26,789 bases of DNA. Origin: an uncultured Flavobacteriales bacterium. GTDB lineage: Bacteria; Bacteroidota; Bacteroidia; Flavobacteriales_E; Vicingaceae. Position numbers and translations under genes: made by a program. The notes beneath the pieces are model-generated. The model made no database searches and was not told the origin of the DNA. It saw nothing but the letters and a program-made list of their open reading frames with translations. The stretch lies in the NCBI GenBank assembly GCA_937901255.1, contig CALCHN010000019.1, forward strand, positions 1 to 26,789, read 5' to 3'. Shown here piece after piece: positions 12,746 through 20,417 of the stretch. The stretch's first letter is position 1. Each line of letters opens with the position of its first letter.

Positions 12746-13641
12746 TCTGTGTTTTTTATTTTTTGTGCAATATAGGTTGACAACCTTTCTGCAGATTTAT
12801 AATCTAAATGACTACCATCATAAGAGTGATAGTCATTATTTTTTGGTAGCTCAATCCAAACACCACCTTGTTTTTCAAAGTTCTTAATAAATAAATCAAA
12901 ATCAAATTTAGTGTAAACATTTTCAATATTTTCCATTTCTGGTGTTGTAGGTGGTCTAAAACCGAAAACACGTATATTATTTGAGGTACAATACTTTACA
13001 AAATGGTAGGTTTCTTCAATACTTTTATCGCTTATTGATGTTAATTGAAGTTGTTCTTTGTAGGGAGTTAATGCCATTTGAGGATTTGAAGGAACTCTAG
13101 TAGAAGCAACCCAGCCTTGTTTATTAAAATATTGATAATAACGATTGTTTTGCGATTTTTTAAAATCTGTTAGTTTAAAAGGTTCAAAAAAAGATAAATA
13201 AGGGTAAATATGTTTTCTTTCGAGAACACTTATCTTAGTTCTATTCAGCTCTTGATTTAAATGTTCATTTTTTCGTGCTTCTTTTGTTAATGAAAAAGGG
13301 GAAATTCCTAATACAACTATTTTTTCTTGAGCATTTAAGTTCAATTGGTTCATTGAGAAATCAAACATTTGTTTACTCATGCTACCTGATGAATATCCTA
13401 AATTTATTACTGTTTGATTACCTAAAACATCTTCCATTTTTTGTGGCGAAATTCCTCTATAAACTCTAGAATCACCAATTACAAGTGTTGAATATTTATT
13501 TGAAGGAAATGTTTTACTAGCCCAAAATGAATCATAGAGTAATTTAGAATAATCTTTGGTTGGTCTAATTTTATAAACCAAAGAACTTAGTGCTATTGTT
13601 AGCAGTAAGGTAAATACTATTTTAAAAATAGAACTATTCAT
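12742..13641 (-). CDS. SGNH-fold periplasmic acyltransferase partner of MBOAT (DltD/AlgJ-like)
   Basis: This 299-residue protein has an N-terminal membrane anchor (residues 7-24) and a predicted periplasmic domain. VIGDSRVYRGISP supplies the nucleophile Ser58 in a GDSR block. The C-terminal DGSHLDYKSAERL gives Asp275 and His278, the usual D-x-x-H pair. NLGYSSGS (80-87) may hold the oxyanion residue. The overall similarity to named families is low. The gene lies 3 nt after an MBOAT gene, the arrangement of AlgI/AlgJ, PatA/PatB and DltB/DltD, where the MBOAT protein moves an acyl group across the membrane and the SGNH protein places it on the polymer. O-acetylation of the surface polysaccharide is therefore inferred. 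Confidence 0.82.
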   Translation of the reverse strand: MNSSIFKIVFTLLLTIALSSLVYKIRPTKDYSKLLYDSFWASKTFPSNKYSTLVIGDSRVYRGISPQKMEDVLGNQTVINLGYSSGSMSKQMFDFSMNQLNLNAQEKIVVLGISPFSLTKEARKNEHLNQELNRTKISVLERKHIYPYLSFFEPFKLTDFKKSQNNRYYQYFNKQGWVASTRVPSNPQMALTPYKEQLQLTSISDKSIEETYHFVKYCTSNNIRVFGFRPPTTPEMENIENVYTKFDFDLFIKNFEKQGGVWIELPKNNDYHSYDGSHLDYKSAERLSTYIAQKIKNTE

Positions 13642-13644
13642 TTG

Positions 13645-15048
13645 TTAAAATTGAAAATATATAAATTCTTGCTCAGGCCCTCTTAAAAATAAACATGCAA
13701 CTATAAATAGCGAAGCTTCAACACCTTCGAAAACGATAGTTTTGGTCACTTTTTTTAATTCATAAACATAAATACTTAAAAAGTAGAACAATTCAAATAG
13801 CAAAGCAATTCCCAGAAAATAGTAGGAATTTTCAAATTCACTCCAATAAAAATGAATTTCTGTAAAAGAAAACATTTTATTTATTACATAAAAAGCTTGC
13901 TCTATTCCTTCTGATCTAAAAAATACCCAAGCTAATAATACTTGAAACATAGTAAAAATGAAAATGAATAATTTAGGAATTTTCTTAATAAAAGGATAAG
14001 AAATTCTTTCTACACTTAAAAAGAGTGCATGAATTCCTCCCCAAATTAAAAAAGTAATTGATGCTCCGTGCCACAAACCAGAAACTAGCATAGTGATCCA
14101 CATAAATAGAAGTGATTTTACTAATCCTTTTTTATTACCTCCTAATGGAATATACACATAATCTCTAAACCAAGTTGACAGAGAAATGTGCCAGCGTTGC
14201 CAAAATGATTTTAACGATTTTGCTATATATGGATGGTTAAAATTCATTTTAAAATGGTAGCCCATCCATTTGGCTATACCTTTTGCTATTAAACTATATC
14301 CGCTAAAATCGAAGTAAATTTGAAGAGCAAAACCAATACTTACCATCCACCAAAATATTGAACTATTATAAGCATCCATGTTGTTATAGGCTGAGTTTAC
14401 TAATACTCCAATATTATCTGCAAGTACGGTTTTCTGGAAAAAACCCAGGGCTACAAGTTTTGTTCCGTGCCAAATTTGCAAAGCATCTACTTTACGATGT
14501 TGACTTAATTGTTTTAAGAGGTCTTTTGCTCTAATAATTGGCCCGGCAACTAACTGAGGAAACATACTTAAATAAGCAAAAAAATGAAAAATATTTTTAG
14601 TAGGCTTTAATCTATTTCTATAAATATCAATGGTATAGCTCATTGATTGAAAAGTATAAAAACTAATTCCAACAGGTAATATAAGGGCGAATTTTGGAAT
14701 TCTATTTACCATATTAAGATGGATATCCAAAAGCCCCAACACATCATCAATAATTGATGCAAAAAAAGTACTGTATTTAAAAATAGATAGCAAGCCTATG
14801 TTAACTGTTAATGAAAGTATTAACCAAAACTTTTTGTTTGATGATTTTAGCATTAATAAACCTGCAAGATAATCAACCAGACCACTAAAAATTATCAAGA
14901 ATAAAAAACGCCAATCCCACCATGCGTAAAAAATAAAAGATGAAAATGTGAGGTATATCCATTTGGTATTGTTATTTTTTTTTAGTGGATACCAAAATGC
15001 AAAAAATAATAGGATGAATACGATGAATATGAATGAATTAAATAACAT
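13645..15048 (-). CDS. MBOAT family O-acyltransferase (AlgI/DltB-like)
   Basis: This 467-residue integral membrane protein has roughly ten helices and the standard MBOAT blocks. LPVGISFYTFQSMSYTIDIYR (124-144) comes first, then FPQLVAGPIIR (163-173), YFDFSGYSLIAKGIAKWMGY (245-264), and NFNHPYIAKSLKSFWQRWHI. The STWFRDYVYIPLGGNKKG block follows, then LVSGLWHGASITFLIWGG with the conserved His327; His287 in WQRWHIS is the second. These proteins take an acyl group, usually acetyl, from a cytoplasmic donor across the inner membrane. The SGNH gene 3 nt downstream is the likely periplasmic partner. Confidence 0.95.
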   Translation of the reverse strand: MLFNSFIFIVFILLFFAFWYPLKKNNNTKWIYLTFSSFIFYAWWDWRFLFLIIFSGLVDYLAGLLMLKSSNKKFWLILSLTVNIGLLSIFKYSTFFASIIDDVLGLLDIHLNMVNRIPKFALILPVGISFYTFQSMSYTIDIYRNRLKPTKNIFHFFAYLSMFPQLVAGPIIRAKDLLKQLSQHRKVDALQIWHGTKLVALGFFQKTVLADNIGVLVNSAYNNMDAYNSSIFWWMVSIGFALQIYFDFSGYSLIAKGIAKWMGYHFKMNFNHPYIAKSLKSFWQRWHISLSTWFRDYVYIPLGGNKKGLVKSLLFMWITMLVSGLWHGASITFLIWGGIHALFLSVERISYPFIKKIPKLFIFIFTMFQVLLAWVFFRSEGIEQAFYVINKMFSFTEIHFYWSEFENSYYFLGIALLFELFYFLSIYVYELKKVTKTIVFEGVEASLFIVACLFLRGPEQEFIYFQF

Positions 15049-15119
15049 GATTAGTGTGCTATGCTTATAATATTTTTGTTAAATAGTTCATTCGTTACTG
15101 TTTGTTTACCTTTACTTAA

Positions 15120-16358
15120 CTAATTATCATTTATTAGTGAATTAGTAGTTTTAAAGCTCGTGTTAAACTTTTCATGCACAAATGTAGCATAAAACAACGT
15201 ATTAAAGAAAGCATAAAAAACTGTACCAGCTAAAGTTTCTAACATGGCTTCTGTTAAAAAATTAATTGTCATTAAACATAAAAAGATAATGTAAATGATG
15301 TGTTTGTTTTTTAAGGTGTAATAAAGCGGATAAATAATCATAGCCAATAAAACCAACAAACCTAAAACTCCAGTGGCTAGTGCAGTTTGCAAAAATTGAT
15401 TATGAGCATTCAGTTCTTTTTCTGCAGCATAATTTAACCCTACTTCTGTATAGTTTTCAATTAATACATCTTTTACATCTCCTGTACCTACACCAAATGG
15501 ATGTTGAACTAAAATATTTACGCTTACTTGCCAAATTGCTGTTCTTATTGCTGAAGTAGAATTTTTATCTACTCGTTCACTTAAAACAGTATTAAACAAT
15601 TCGTTAAATCTATTATTTACTTCGGGATTTGCTTTATATCCCGCAAATAACAAAGTAGAAATTAATACCAATGCAACAGTTCCTTTAAGGTATAATTTGT
15701 TCTTAATTATTAAATATCCTATAAACCCAAAGTGAATCAATAAAATAGAAATAATACCTGTTTTAGAGATTAAGAAAAATATCATTATTGAGAACAGTCC
15801 TAATAAAAACAAGTCTTTTAAAGGAAATCTAATTGAATTATTCTGCTTGATGTTTCGAATGTAAATTAATGCTGAGGAAAAACATAAGAAAATTGCCATA
15901 TAACTAGAATGACCGTATAAAGCCAACTCTCCATAAAAAAATGAATTGATATTACTATATAGATAATATTGAATGGCTGCTGAAATTAAACTTAAAACAC
16001 TAGCTACAAAACAACCATCTATAAAGGAGTTTAGTATTTTGTTGGCAATTTGACGAATGTCTATTTTGGAAATAAAAAATATTAATGGAAAGAATAACAA
16101 GGAAAGTTTTACTTCTAAATCGAACAAGCCGTATTTAAGGTTAGTAGAATAAATTAGCCCCACAACATAAGTTATATAAAGTATGGCTAATGCTAATATT
16201 CCTTTCTTTTCTTTGAACTTAAAACTTCCATTTATTAAGCTCGAAGCAAATAATAAAATGATAATGGGCGGAATTAATTTACGCTCTAAGGGAATTATAA
16301 ATGCCAGTAGTAAAAACAAATAATAATTAGCCTTATATTTGACGGTATCAAAATTCAC
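15120..16358 (-). CDS. O-antigen ligase/polymerase-like membrane protein
   Basis: This 412-residue protein has about ten to twelve membrane helices and the signature loop of the O-antigen ligase family: GVGTGDVKDVL, then NAHNQFLQTALATGVLGLLVLL, where the His in AHNQF is the conserved family residue. An earlier ELALYGHSSYMAIFLCFSSA block also fits. The family includes both WaaL ligases and Wzy polymerases. A separate Wzy-like protein (23207-24418) is present, so a ligase role is plausible, but assignment from sequence is unsafe. The start is GTG (16356-16358); there is no in-frame ATG until well inside the protein. The start codon of the divergent gene is 5 bp away. Confidence 0.87.
   Translation of the reverse strand: MNFDTVKYKANYYLFLLLAFIIPLERKLIPPIIILLFASSLINGSFKFKEKKGILALAILYITYVVGLIYSTNLKYGLFDLEVKLSLLFFPLIFFISKIDIRQIANKILNSFIDGCFVASVLSLISAAIQYYLYSNINSFFYGELALYGHSSYMAIFLCFSSALIYIRNIKQNNSIRFPLKDLFLLGLFSIMIFFLISKTGIISILLIHFGFIGYLIIKNKLYLKGTVALVLISTLLFAGYKANPEVNNRFNELFNTVLSERVDKNSTSAIRTAIWQVSVNILVQHPFGVGTGDVKDVLIENYTEVGLNYAAEKELNAHNQFLQTALATGVLGLLVLLAMIIYPLYYTLKNKHIIYIIFLCLMTINFLTEAMLETLAGTVFYAFFNTLFYATFVHEKFNTSFKTTNSLINDN
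16334..16341 (+). promoter_or_regulatory. -7 element (TATATTTG) for the 16364 gene, inside the ligase-like gene
   Basis: TATATTTG fits TAnnTTTG on the plus strand and lies 22 bp before the ATG. It falls inside the first codons of the divergent ligase-like gene. The predicted leader is about 15 nt. Confidence 0.5.
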
Positions 16359-16363
16359 TGTTA

Positions 16364-17590
16364 ATGTTTAGCAATTTAAAAGCAACAAAGATAATTGTTT
16401 TAATAGGTTTATTATTAGTTATAATTTTTAAAATTAATTTTTCTGATTTACTACTAAAAGAAACCTATACAGACAAACCCTCTTATTACTCAGGAGAAAA
16501 GGTTAATATTTATTATTCTTCGCAAAGAGTTTTTCCTTTTAATGTTAACATTCCAATAATTGATGCCAATAAAGAAGAAGTATTTTCTATTCATCTATCT
16601 TACCATAAAGAAGATGTTGATGAAAACAACGTATTGTCGGATGGACTACAACTTACGCACAAACAAACATTTACTATCCCTGAAAACATAAAGTCTGGCA
16701 TTTATTTTATTAATGGTAAACATCCGCTAATTATCAAAAATAAAACACCTCAATCTAACATTTGTGTTGTTTATCCTTTTATGAATAATTTGATTTACCA
16801 GCCTTATCAATACCAAACTGTTTTTGATATTAAAGCAGCAACTACCAGTTTTTTAAGAACAGTTTATGAAGACGACTATAGCAAAGGGTTAAAAAAATTG
16901 TTTACTCAAATAGACGCCAACTATATTACTGATATTGATTTGGAAGACAAGACAAATTTTAATAACCAACAACTCCTTATTATTTATGGAAAAGCAACTT
17001 ATTATACTCCTAAAATGAAGCAAAACATAGATGATTTTGTTAAAAATGGTGGTAACTTGTTAATCATTTCGTCTTATTACCAAAACAATATTTGTTGGTA
17101 CAACTCAAGTACTGCAAAAGTTACTTTAATTCATCCAAAAAGTAACGCCATACAAAGTTGGCAAGGCTATTTTACACAACAAAATGATAGTATTACTACT
17201 GTATCGCCTTTAAATTATGCTTATGGTGGTTTTTCTGATAAATCAGATAGTTTAATCATTAACAATACAAGTCATCCTATATTAAAAGGAGTAGCTAACA
17301 TAAATGTAGTAACTTATTTAAATATGTCGTTACCTACCATTTGGGATAATAAAAAACCAATAATTGACACTTTAAAAATGAAAGTTCATCATGCCGAAAT
17401 TTTAGCTTATAATAAGGCTTCCTACAATAACAGCAAAGGTGTTAGAGGAATTTTTATTTTTCAACCGAATAAAACAAGTGGAAAAATTATAAGCTTGGTA
17501 AGTGAAGATTGGTGCTTGGAAAAAAACTATTCAAAAAACAAAGATATTCAGTTAATTACTAAAAATGCTATTGATTTTTTGATGAAATAA
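16364..17590 (+). CDS. Membrane-anchored protein similar to N,N-dimethylformamidase large subunit
   Basis: This 408-residue protein has an N-terminal signal anchor (about 10-27) and a predicted extracytoplasmic body. An N-terminal beta-sandwich-like part (YTDKPSYYSGEKVNIYYSS) leads to a region resembling the C-terminal domain of the DMFase beta subunit, a glutamine-amidotransferase-like fold: LLIIYGKATYYTPKMKQNIDD, then FVKNGGNLLIISSYYQNNICW. In the family the first block usually reads GHDEYW; here it is GKATYY, so the acidic/His residues are missing and amidase activity is doubtful. A late TSGKIISLVSEDWCLE block fits the domain end. It is the only plus-strand gene in the polysaccharide locus. 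A structural or carbohydrate-binding role is possible. Confidence 0.72.
   Translation: MFSNLKATKIIVLIGLLLVIIFKINFSDLLLKETYTDKPSYYSGEKVNIYYSSQRVFPFNVNIPIIDANKEEVFSIHLSYHKEDVDENNVLSDGLQLTHKQTFTIPENIKSGIYFINGKHPLIIKNKTPQSNICVVYPFMNNLIYQPYQYQTVFDIKAATTSFLRTVYEDDYSKGLKKLFTQIDANYITDIDLEDKTNFNNQQLLIIYGKATYYTPKMKQNIDDFVKNGGNLLIISSYYQNNICWYNSSTAKVTLIHPKSNAIQSWQGYFTQQNDSITTVSPLNYAYGGFSDKSDSLIINNTSHPILKGVANINVVTYLNMSLPTIWDNKKPIIDTLKMKVHHAEILAYNKASYNNSKGVRGIFIFQPNKTSGKIISLVSEDWCLEKNYSKNKDIQLITKNAIDFLMK
16386..16393 (-). promoter_or_regulatory. -7 element (TATCTTTG) for the second polysaccharide unit
   Basis: TATCTTTG on the minus strand lies 27 bp upstream of the GTG start of the ligase-like gene, inside the first codons of the plus-strand gene. 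The octamer is identical to the one upstream of wzx (25729-25736). Confidence 0.5.
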
Positions 17591-17597
17591 GAAACTA

Positions 17598-18272
17598 TTA
17601 TTTCTCTATTACCGCTACCACATGCGAACGTAAAAAAGGAAACATTCCGTTTAATATTCCATAAAGCTTCCCTACTCTTCTTCCTATTGGCGGTGCTAAG
17701 GTTACTTTTTTAAATGTAATTTTTGATGCTTTTGCAAAAAGCTGCCTAATTTCTTGTTTACTAACTCCCTTCACATCTTTGTTATTGGGATTATCATAAA
17801 TAAAGTCGTACCACAAGATAATACCATCAGGCTTTACCAATTCATACATTTTATCAGCAATTTGTTGTTTTAACGCTTTATCTAAAATAGAAGTAAAAAC
17901 GGTAGATTGAAAAACTACATCAAATTGTTGATAAAAATTAGCTTCAAGCACATTTCCTGGATAAATTTCTAATTCTGGGAAGTTGTTTTTTAGAGCCTCT
18001 ACTCTATCATCTAACAGTTCATTTGCTACCAAATTCTTTAGTTTAAATCCCATTTTTAAAAATCCGGAAATATTACCGCCCGAACCCGCTCCAATTTCTA
18101 AAAGACTTAAATTATGTGTGTGTTGGAATTTTTGTTTAATAGCAAAATAATAAGTTGCTTCTCTTTCTTTTACAATACATTTGTTATAATGTAACTCATT
18201 GGAATATTTTGAAATTAATTCAGGTGTTTGTCTAGTTTTATACCTTTCTTTTATTTTATCAATTTCATTCAT
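17598..18272 (-). CDS. Class I SAM-dependent methyltransferase
   Basis: This 224-residue protein has a clear class I methyltransferase core: motif I LLEIGAGSGGNISG (57-70), an acidic position in LVANELLDDRVEALK, LEIYPGNVLEANF for motif II, FDVVFQSTVFTSI for motif III/IV, and LVKPDGIILWYDFIYDNP for the post-motif strand. The N-terminal ERYKTRQ...SKYSNELHY segment resembles sugar or small-molecule methyltransferases of polysaccharide loci. It may methylate a sugar hydroxyl of the repeat unit; the acceptor cannot be read from sequence. It is the last gene of the first unit, 2 nt after the GT4 gene, and converges on the 16364 gene with only 7 bp between stops. Confidence 0.88.
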   Translation of the reverse strand: MNEIDKIKERYKTRQTPELISKYSNELHYNKCIVKEREATYYFAIKQKFQHTHNLSLLEIGAGSGGNISGFLKMGFKLKNLVANELLDDRVEALKNNFPELEIYPGNVLEANFYQQFDVVFQSTVFTSILDKALKQQIADKMYELVKPDGIILWYDFIYDNPNNKDVKGVSKQEIRQLFAKASKITFKKVTLAPPIGRRVGKLYGILNGMFPFLRSHVVAVIEK

Positions 18273-18274
18273 CG

Positions 18275-19504
18275 TTAGTTGTTTAGGCTCATTAGTTCAT
18301 TAGTAAATTCTTTTGCAATTTTGTTTCTGTTAAAAAATTCTTGCACATAATTCCTTCCATTTTCACCAAATACAATCAATTCATTTCTATTATTATTTAA
18401 TTGGTTTATCATGTTTACCAATTCTTCCTCATTTTCAGGTTCAAAATAAAGCCCCGCTTTTCCTTGGTTAATAAAAAGTTCTCTCGCTTCTCCATCAACG
18501 CCTAAAAGCAAGGTTTTTTTCATGGCTAAATTTTCAAATATTTTAGAAGGAATAGCTCCTAAAAATAAATCTAATTTTTTAAGCGGTACAAGAGCTACAT
18601 CAACAGCCTTAACAATCTTGGGCATTTCCGATTTTGACACTAAATCTAAGAAAATTACATTTTCTAAATTCATTTTTCTTTTGAGCTCCATCAGGCGTTC
18701 TTTCTCTGGTCCACTTCCTAACAATAGGTATTTTATTTCAGCATTATTTTTGGTTTTTTCGGCTGCTTTTAAAATGATATCCAATCCTTGTGCATAGCCA
18801 ATAATTCCTGCATAAAGCAACAATAAATCATTTTCGGAAAATCCATTTTCTCTTCTCCATTCAGAGTTTATCGTTTCTGGGTTAAACAACGACAAATCAA
18901 CACCGTTAGGCAACCAATAGACTTTTTTATTGGGAAACCTTCCTCTGATATTTTTAACAATTCCTTGAGTTTGACCGGTTATTAAAACCGATTTTTTGTA
19001 AAGGAATTCCTCCAAAATTGTAGCTAATTTTAAGAAAAACTTATTGGTAACTAATCCCAATTTTTCGGCACTTTCTGGCCATAAATCGGATACATTAAAA
19101 ATTAGTTTGGCATTTTTGTTTTTGCAAAGTAAATAAGCCGAAATTCCTAAAAACAAAGGTGGCGACTCACAAAAAATATAATCATATTCTTTTTCTAGTT
19201 TTTTCTTTCCTACCCAATAGGAAGACCAAACAAATGAAAAATAGTTTTGTAATCTTTTGATGATTGATTTAGATTTAGAGACATAAATAGATGAACGATG
19301 AACTTTTAATCCATCTATTTCCTCATAAACATATTTATTACCTACATACGCTTTATGTATTTCCATAGCAGGATAATTGGGCATAGCCGTAAGTATGGTA
19401 ATATCTATACCTTCTTTTTGTAACAACACTGCCAACTCAAATAATCTGTTTTGTGGAGCCCCTACTTCTGGTGGAAAATATTGTGTGAGTATAAGTAGTT
19501 TCAT
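18275..19504 (-). CDS. GT4 family glycosyltransferase (WbuB-like)
   Basis: This 409-residue enzyme has the GT-B two-domain layout of GT4. The N-terminal domain begins LLILTQYFPPEVGAPQNRLFE and includes NVSDLWPESAEKLGL, both typical of the WbuB group, which transfers N-acetyl-L-fucosamine in E. coli O antigens. The C-terminal domain has LLYAGIIGYAQGLDIILKA, LLLGSGPEKERLMEL, VALVPLKK, and IPSKIFENLAMKKTLLLGVDG, the nucleotide-sugar site with Glu of the E-x7-E motif. It most likely adds a HexNAc-type or 6-deoxy-HexNAc sugar to the lipid-linked unit on the cytoplasmic face. The acceptor and sugar remain uncertain. It starts 1 nt after the deacetylase gene ends. Confidence 0.93.
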   Translation of the reverse strand: MKLLILTQYFPPEVGAPQNRLFELAVLLQKEGIDITILTAMPNYPAMEIHKAYVGNKYVYEEIDGLKVHRSSIYVSKSKSIIKRLQNYFSFVWSSYWVGKKKLEKEYDYIFCESPPLFLGISAYLLCKNKNAKLIFNVSDLWPESAEKLGLVTNKFFLKLATILEEFLYKKSVLITGQTQGIVKNIRGRFPNKKVYWLPNGVDLSLFNPETINSEWRRENGFSENDLLLLYAGIIGYAQGLDIILKAAEKTKNNAEIKYLLLGSGPEKERLMELKRKMNLENVIFLDLVSKSEMPKIVKAVDVALVPLKKLDLFLGAIPSKIFENLAMKKTLLLGVDGEARELFINQGKAGLYFEPENEEELVNMINQLNNNRNELIVFGENGRNYVQEFFNRNKIAKEFTNELMSLNN

Positions 19505-19505
19505 G

Positions 19506-20315
19506 TTATATCCCTTCTAATTCGTTTATAGCTTGTTCGTGAACAACAAATTCAAAACCTTCTTGAATTAAATACTGAATTAACCAAACATACCAATTTT
19601 TCCAAGTTTTAAAACTTTTACTCATATACCTATCGTGAAAAAGAATGGATAAATAATCTAGCTTTGCATCCTTGGCTTTTTCTATTTCTTCTAGTGTTGT
19701 TTTTTTGGCTTCTTCAAGTGTTCTTGTTTGGTAGCGATGCTTACCATTTATTATCCAACCGTCCATAATTTGAAGAGGAAACTCCCACATGTCTCCAATT
19801 TTATATGGATTTTTAAAACCTTGTTCGGTTGCATCGTATTGGTAGCCAACTTTTTCTATGTTTTTAAAAGTAGTTTCATTTTTTCTTAAATAATGCATTC
19901 TGATGCCAAAATTTTCATTTCCAACAATTTCTTTAAACAAATCATATTCATATTTTATGGCATCATACGATTTAAAATTTATTCCATGCACGCCAATTTC
20001 AAAACCTCTTTGTTGAATAATAGGCACCCATTTTCGCACATGTTTAAGTGGGTAAGATAGTCCCACACCATTATTTACTCCTATAAAAAATGTACTTTTA
20101 ATTCCTACACTATCGTTAAAATCCATTACTTCTTTAATTCCTTGCCACTTATTAGCAATAAAATCTGTGTGTCTATTAAAGTATTCTGCAAGTTGTATTT
20201 TACCTTTCAATAATTCAATATTAGACCTAACAATGAATTTTGGAAGTATTAAATCCTTGGGTAGGTGTTCCCAAACGGTCATGTGGTCAATATCATGTGA
20301 AATAATTACTTTCAT
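19506..20315 (-). CDS. Polysaccharide deacetylase-like protein (NodB-related)
   Basis: This 269-residue protein begins with VIISHDIDHMTVWE, carrying the Asp-Ile-Asp pair (D8, D10) of the NodB fold. KSTFFIGVNNGVG (73-85) follows, then FEIGVHGINFKSYD with His110, FGIRMHYLRKNETTF with Arg139 and His141, a YQYDATEQGF block and a late LFHDRYMS. Classical deacetylases have H-S/T-x-x-H; here the second His position is Phe114, as in the divergent forms common in polysaccharide clusters. It probably N-deacetylates a HexNAc, but metal binding needs checking. No signal peptide is seen, so it would act in the cytoplasm on a lipid-linked or nucleotide sugar. Hairpin element copy C fills the gap upstream. 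Confidence 0.82.
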   Translation of the reverse strand: MKVIISHDIDHMTVWEHLPKDLILPKFIVRSNIELLKGKIQLAEYFNRHTDFIANKWQGIKEVMDFNDSVGIKSTFFIGVNNGVGLSYPLKHVRKWVPIIQQRGFEIGVHGINFKSYDAIKYEYDLFKEIVGNENFGIRMHYLRKNETTFKNIEKVGYQYDATEQGFKNPYKIGDMWEFPLQIMDGWIINGKHRYQTRTLEEAKKTTLEEIEKAKDAKLDYLSILFHDRYMSKSFKTWKNWYVWLIQYLIQEGFEFVVHEQAINELEGI

Positions 20316-20318
20316 ATG

Positions 20319-20405
20319 TTTATTTCTATTGTTTTAAATCGGTCATATGTAACTCCCAAATAATCATTCTCCTGTGTGAGAAGACTTTTACCCATGGTCG
20401 TTTCA
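20319..20405 (-). repeat. Intergenic hairpin element, copy C
   Basis: Read on the minus strand: TGAAACGACCATGGGTAAAAG, a hairpin with arms TTCTC and GAGAA (loop ACACAG), GATTAT, GGGAGTTACAT, TGACCGATTTAA and an A-rich tail ending 3 nt before the deacetylase ATG. Compared with copy B, the arm changes TTCTT/AAGAA to TTCTC/GAGAA preserve pairing. That covariation suggests the RNA fold matters or the hairpin is maintained as an element end. Confidence 0.75.
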
Positions 20406-20417
20406 TTTGTTTCTTTA

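Noticed and set aside
19506..20315. Secreted peptidoglycan deacetylase
   Set aside because: No signal peptide or membrane anchor is seen and the gene lies between polysaccharide tailoring genes, so a cytoplasmic role in repeat-unit synthesis is preferred.
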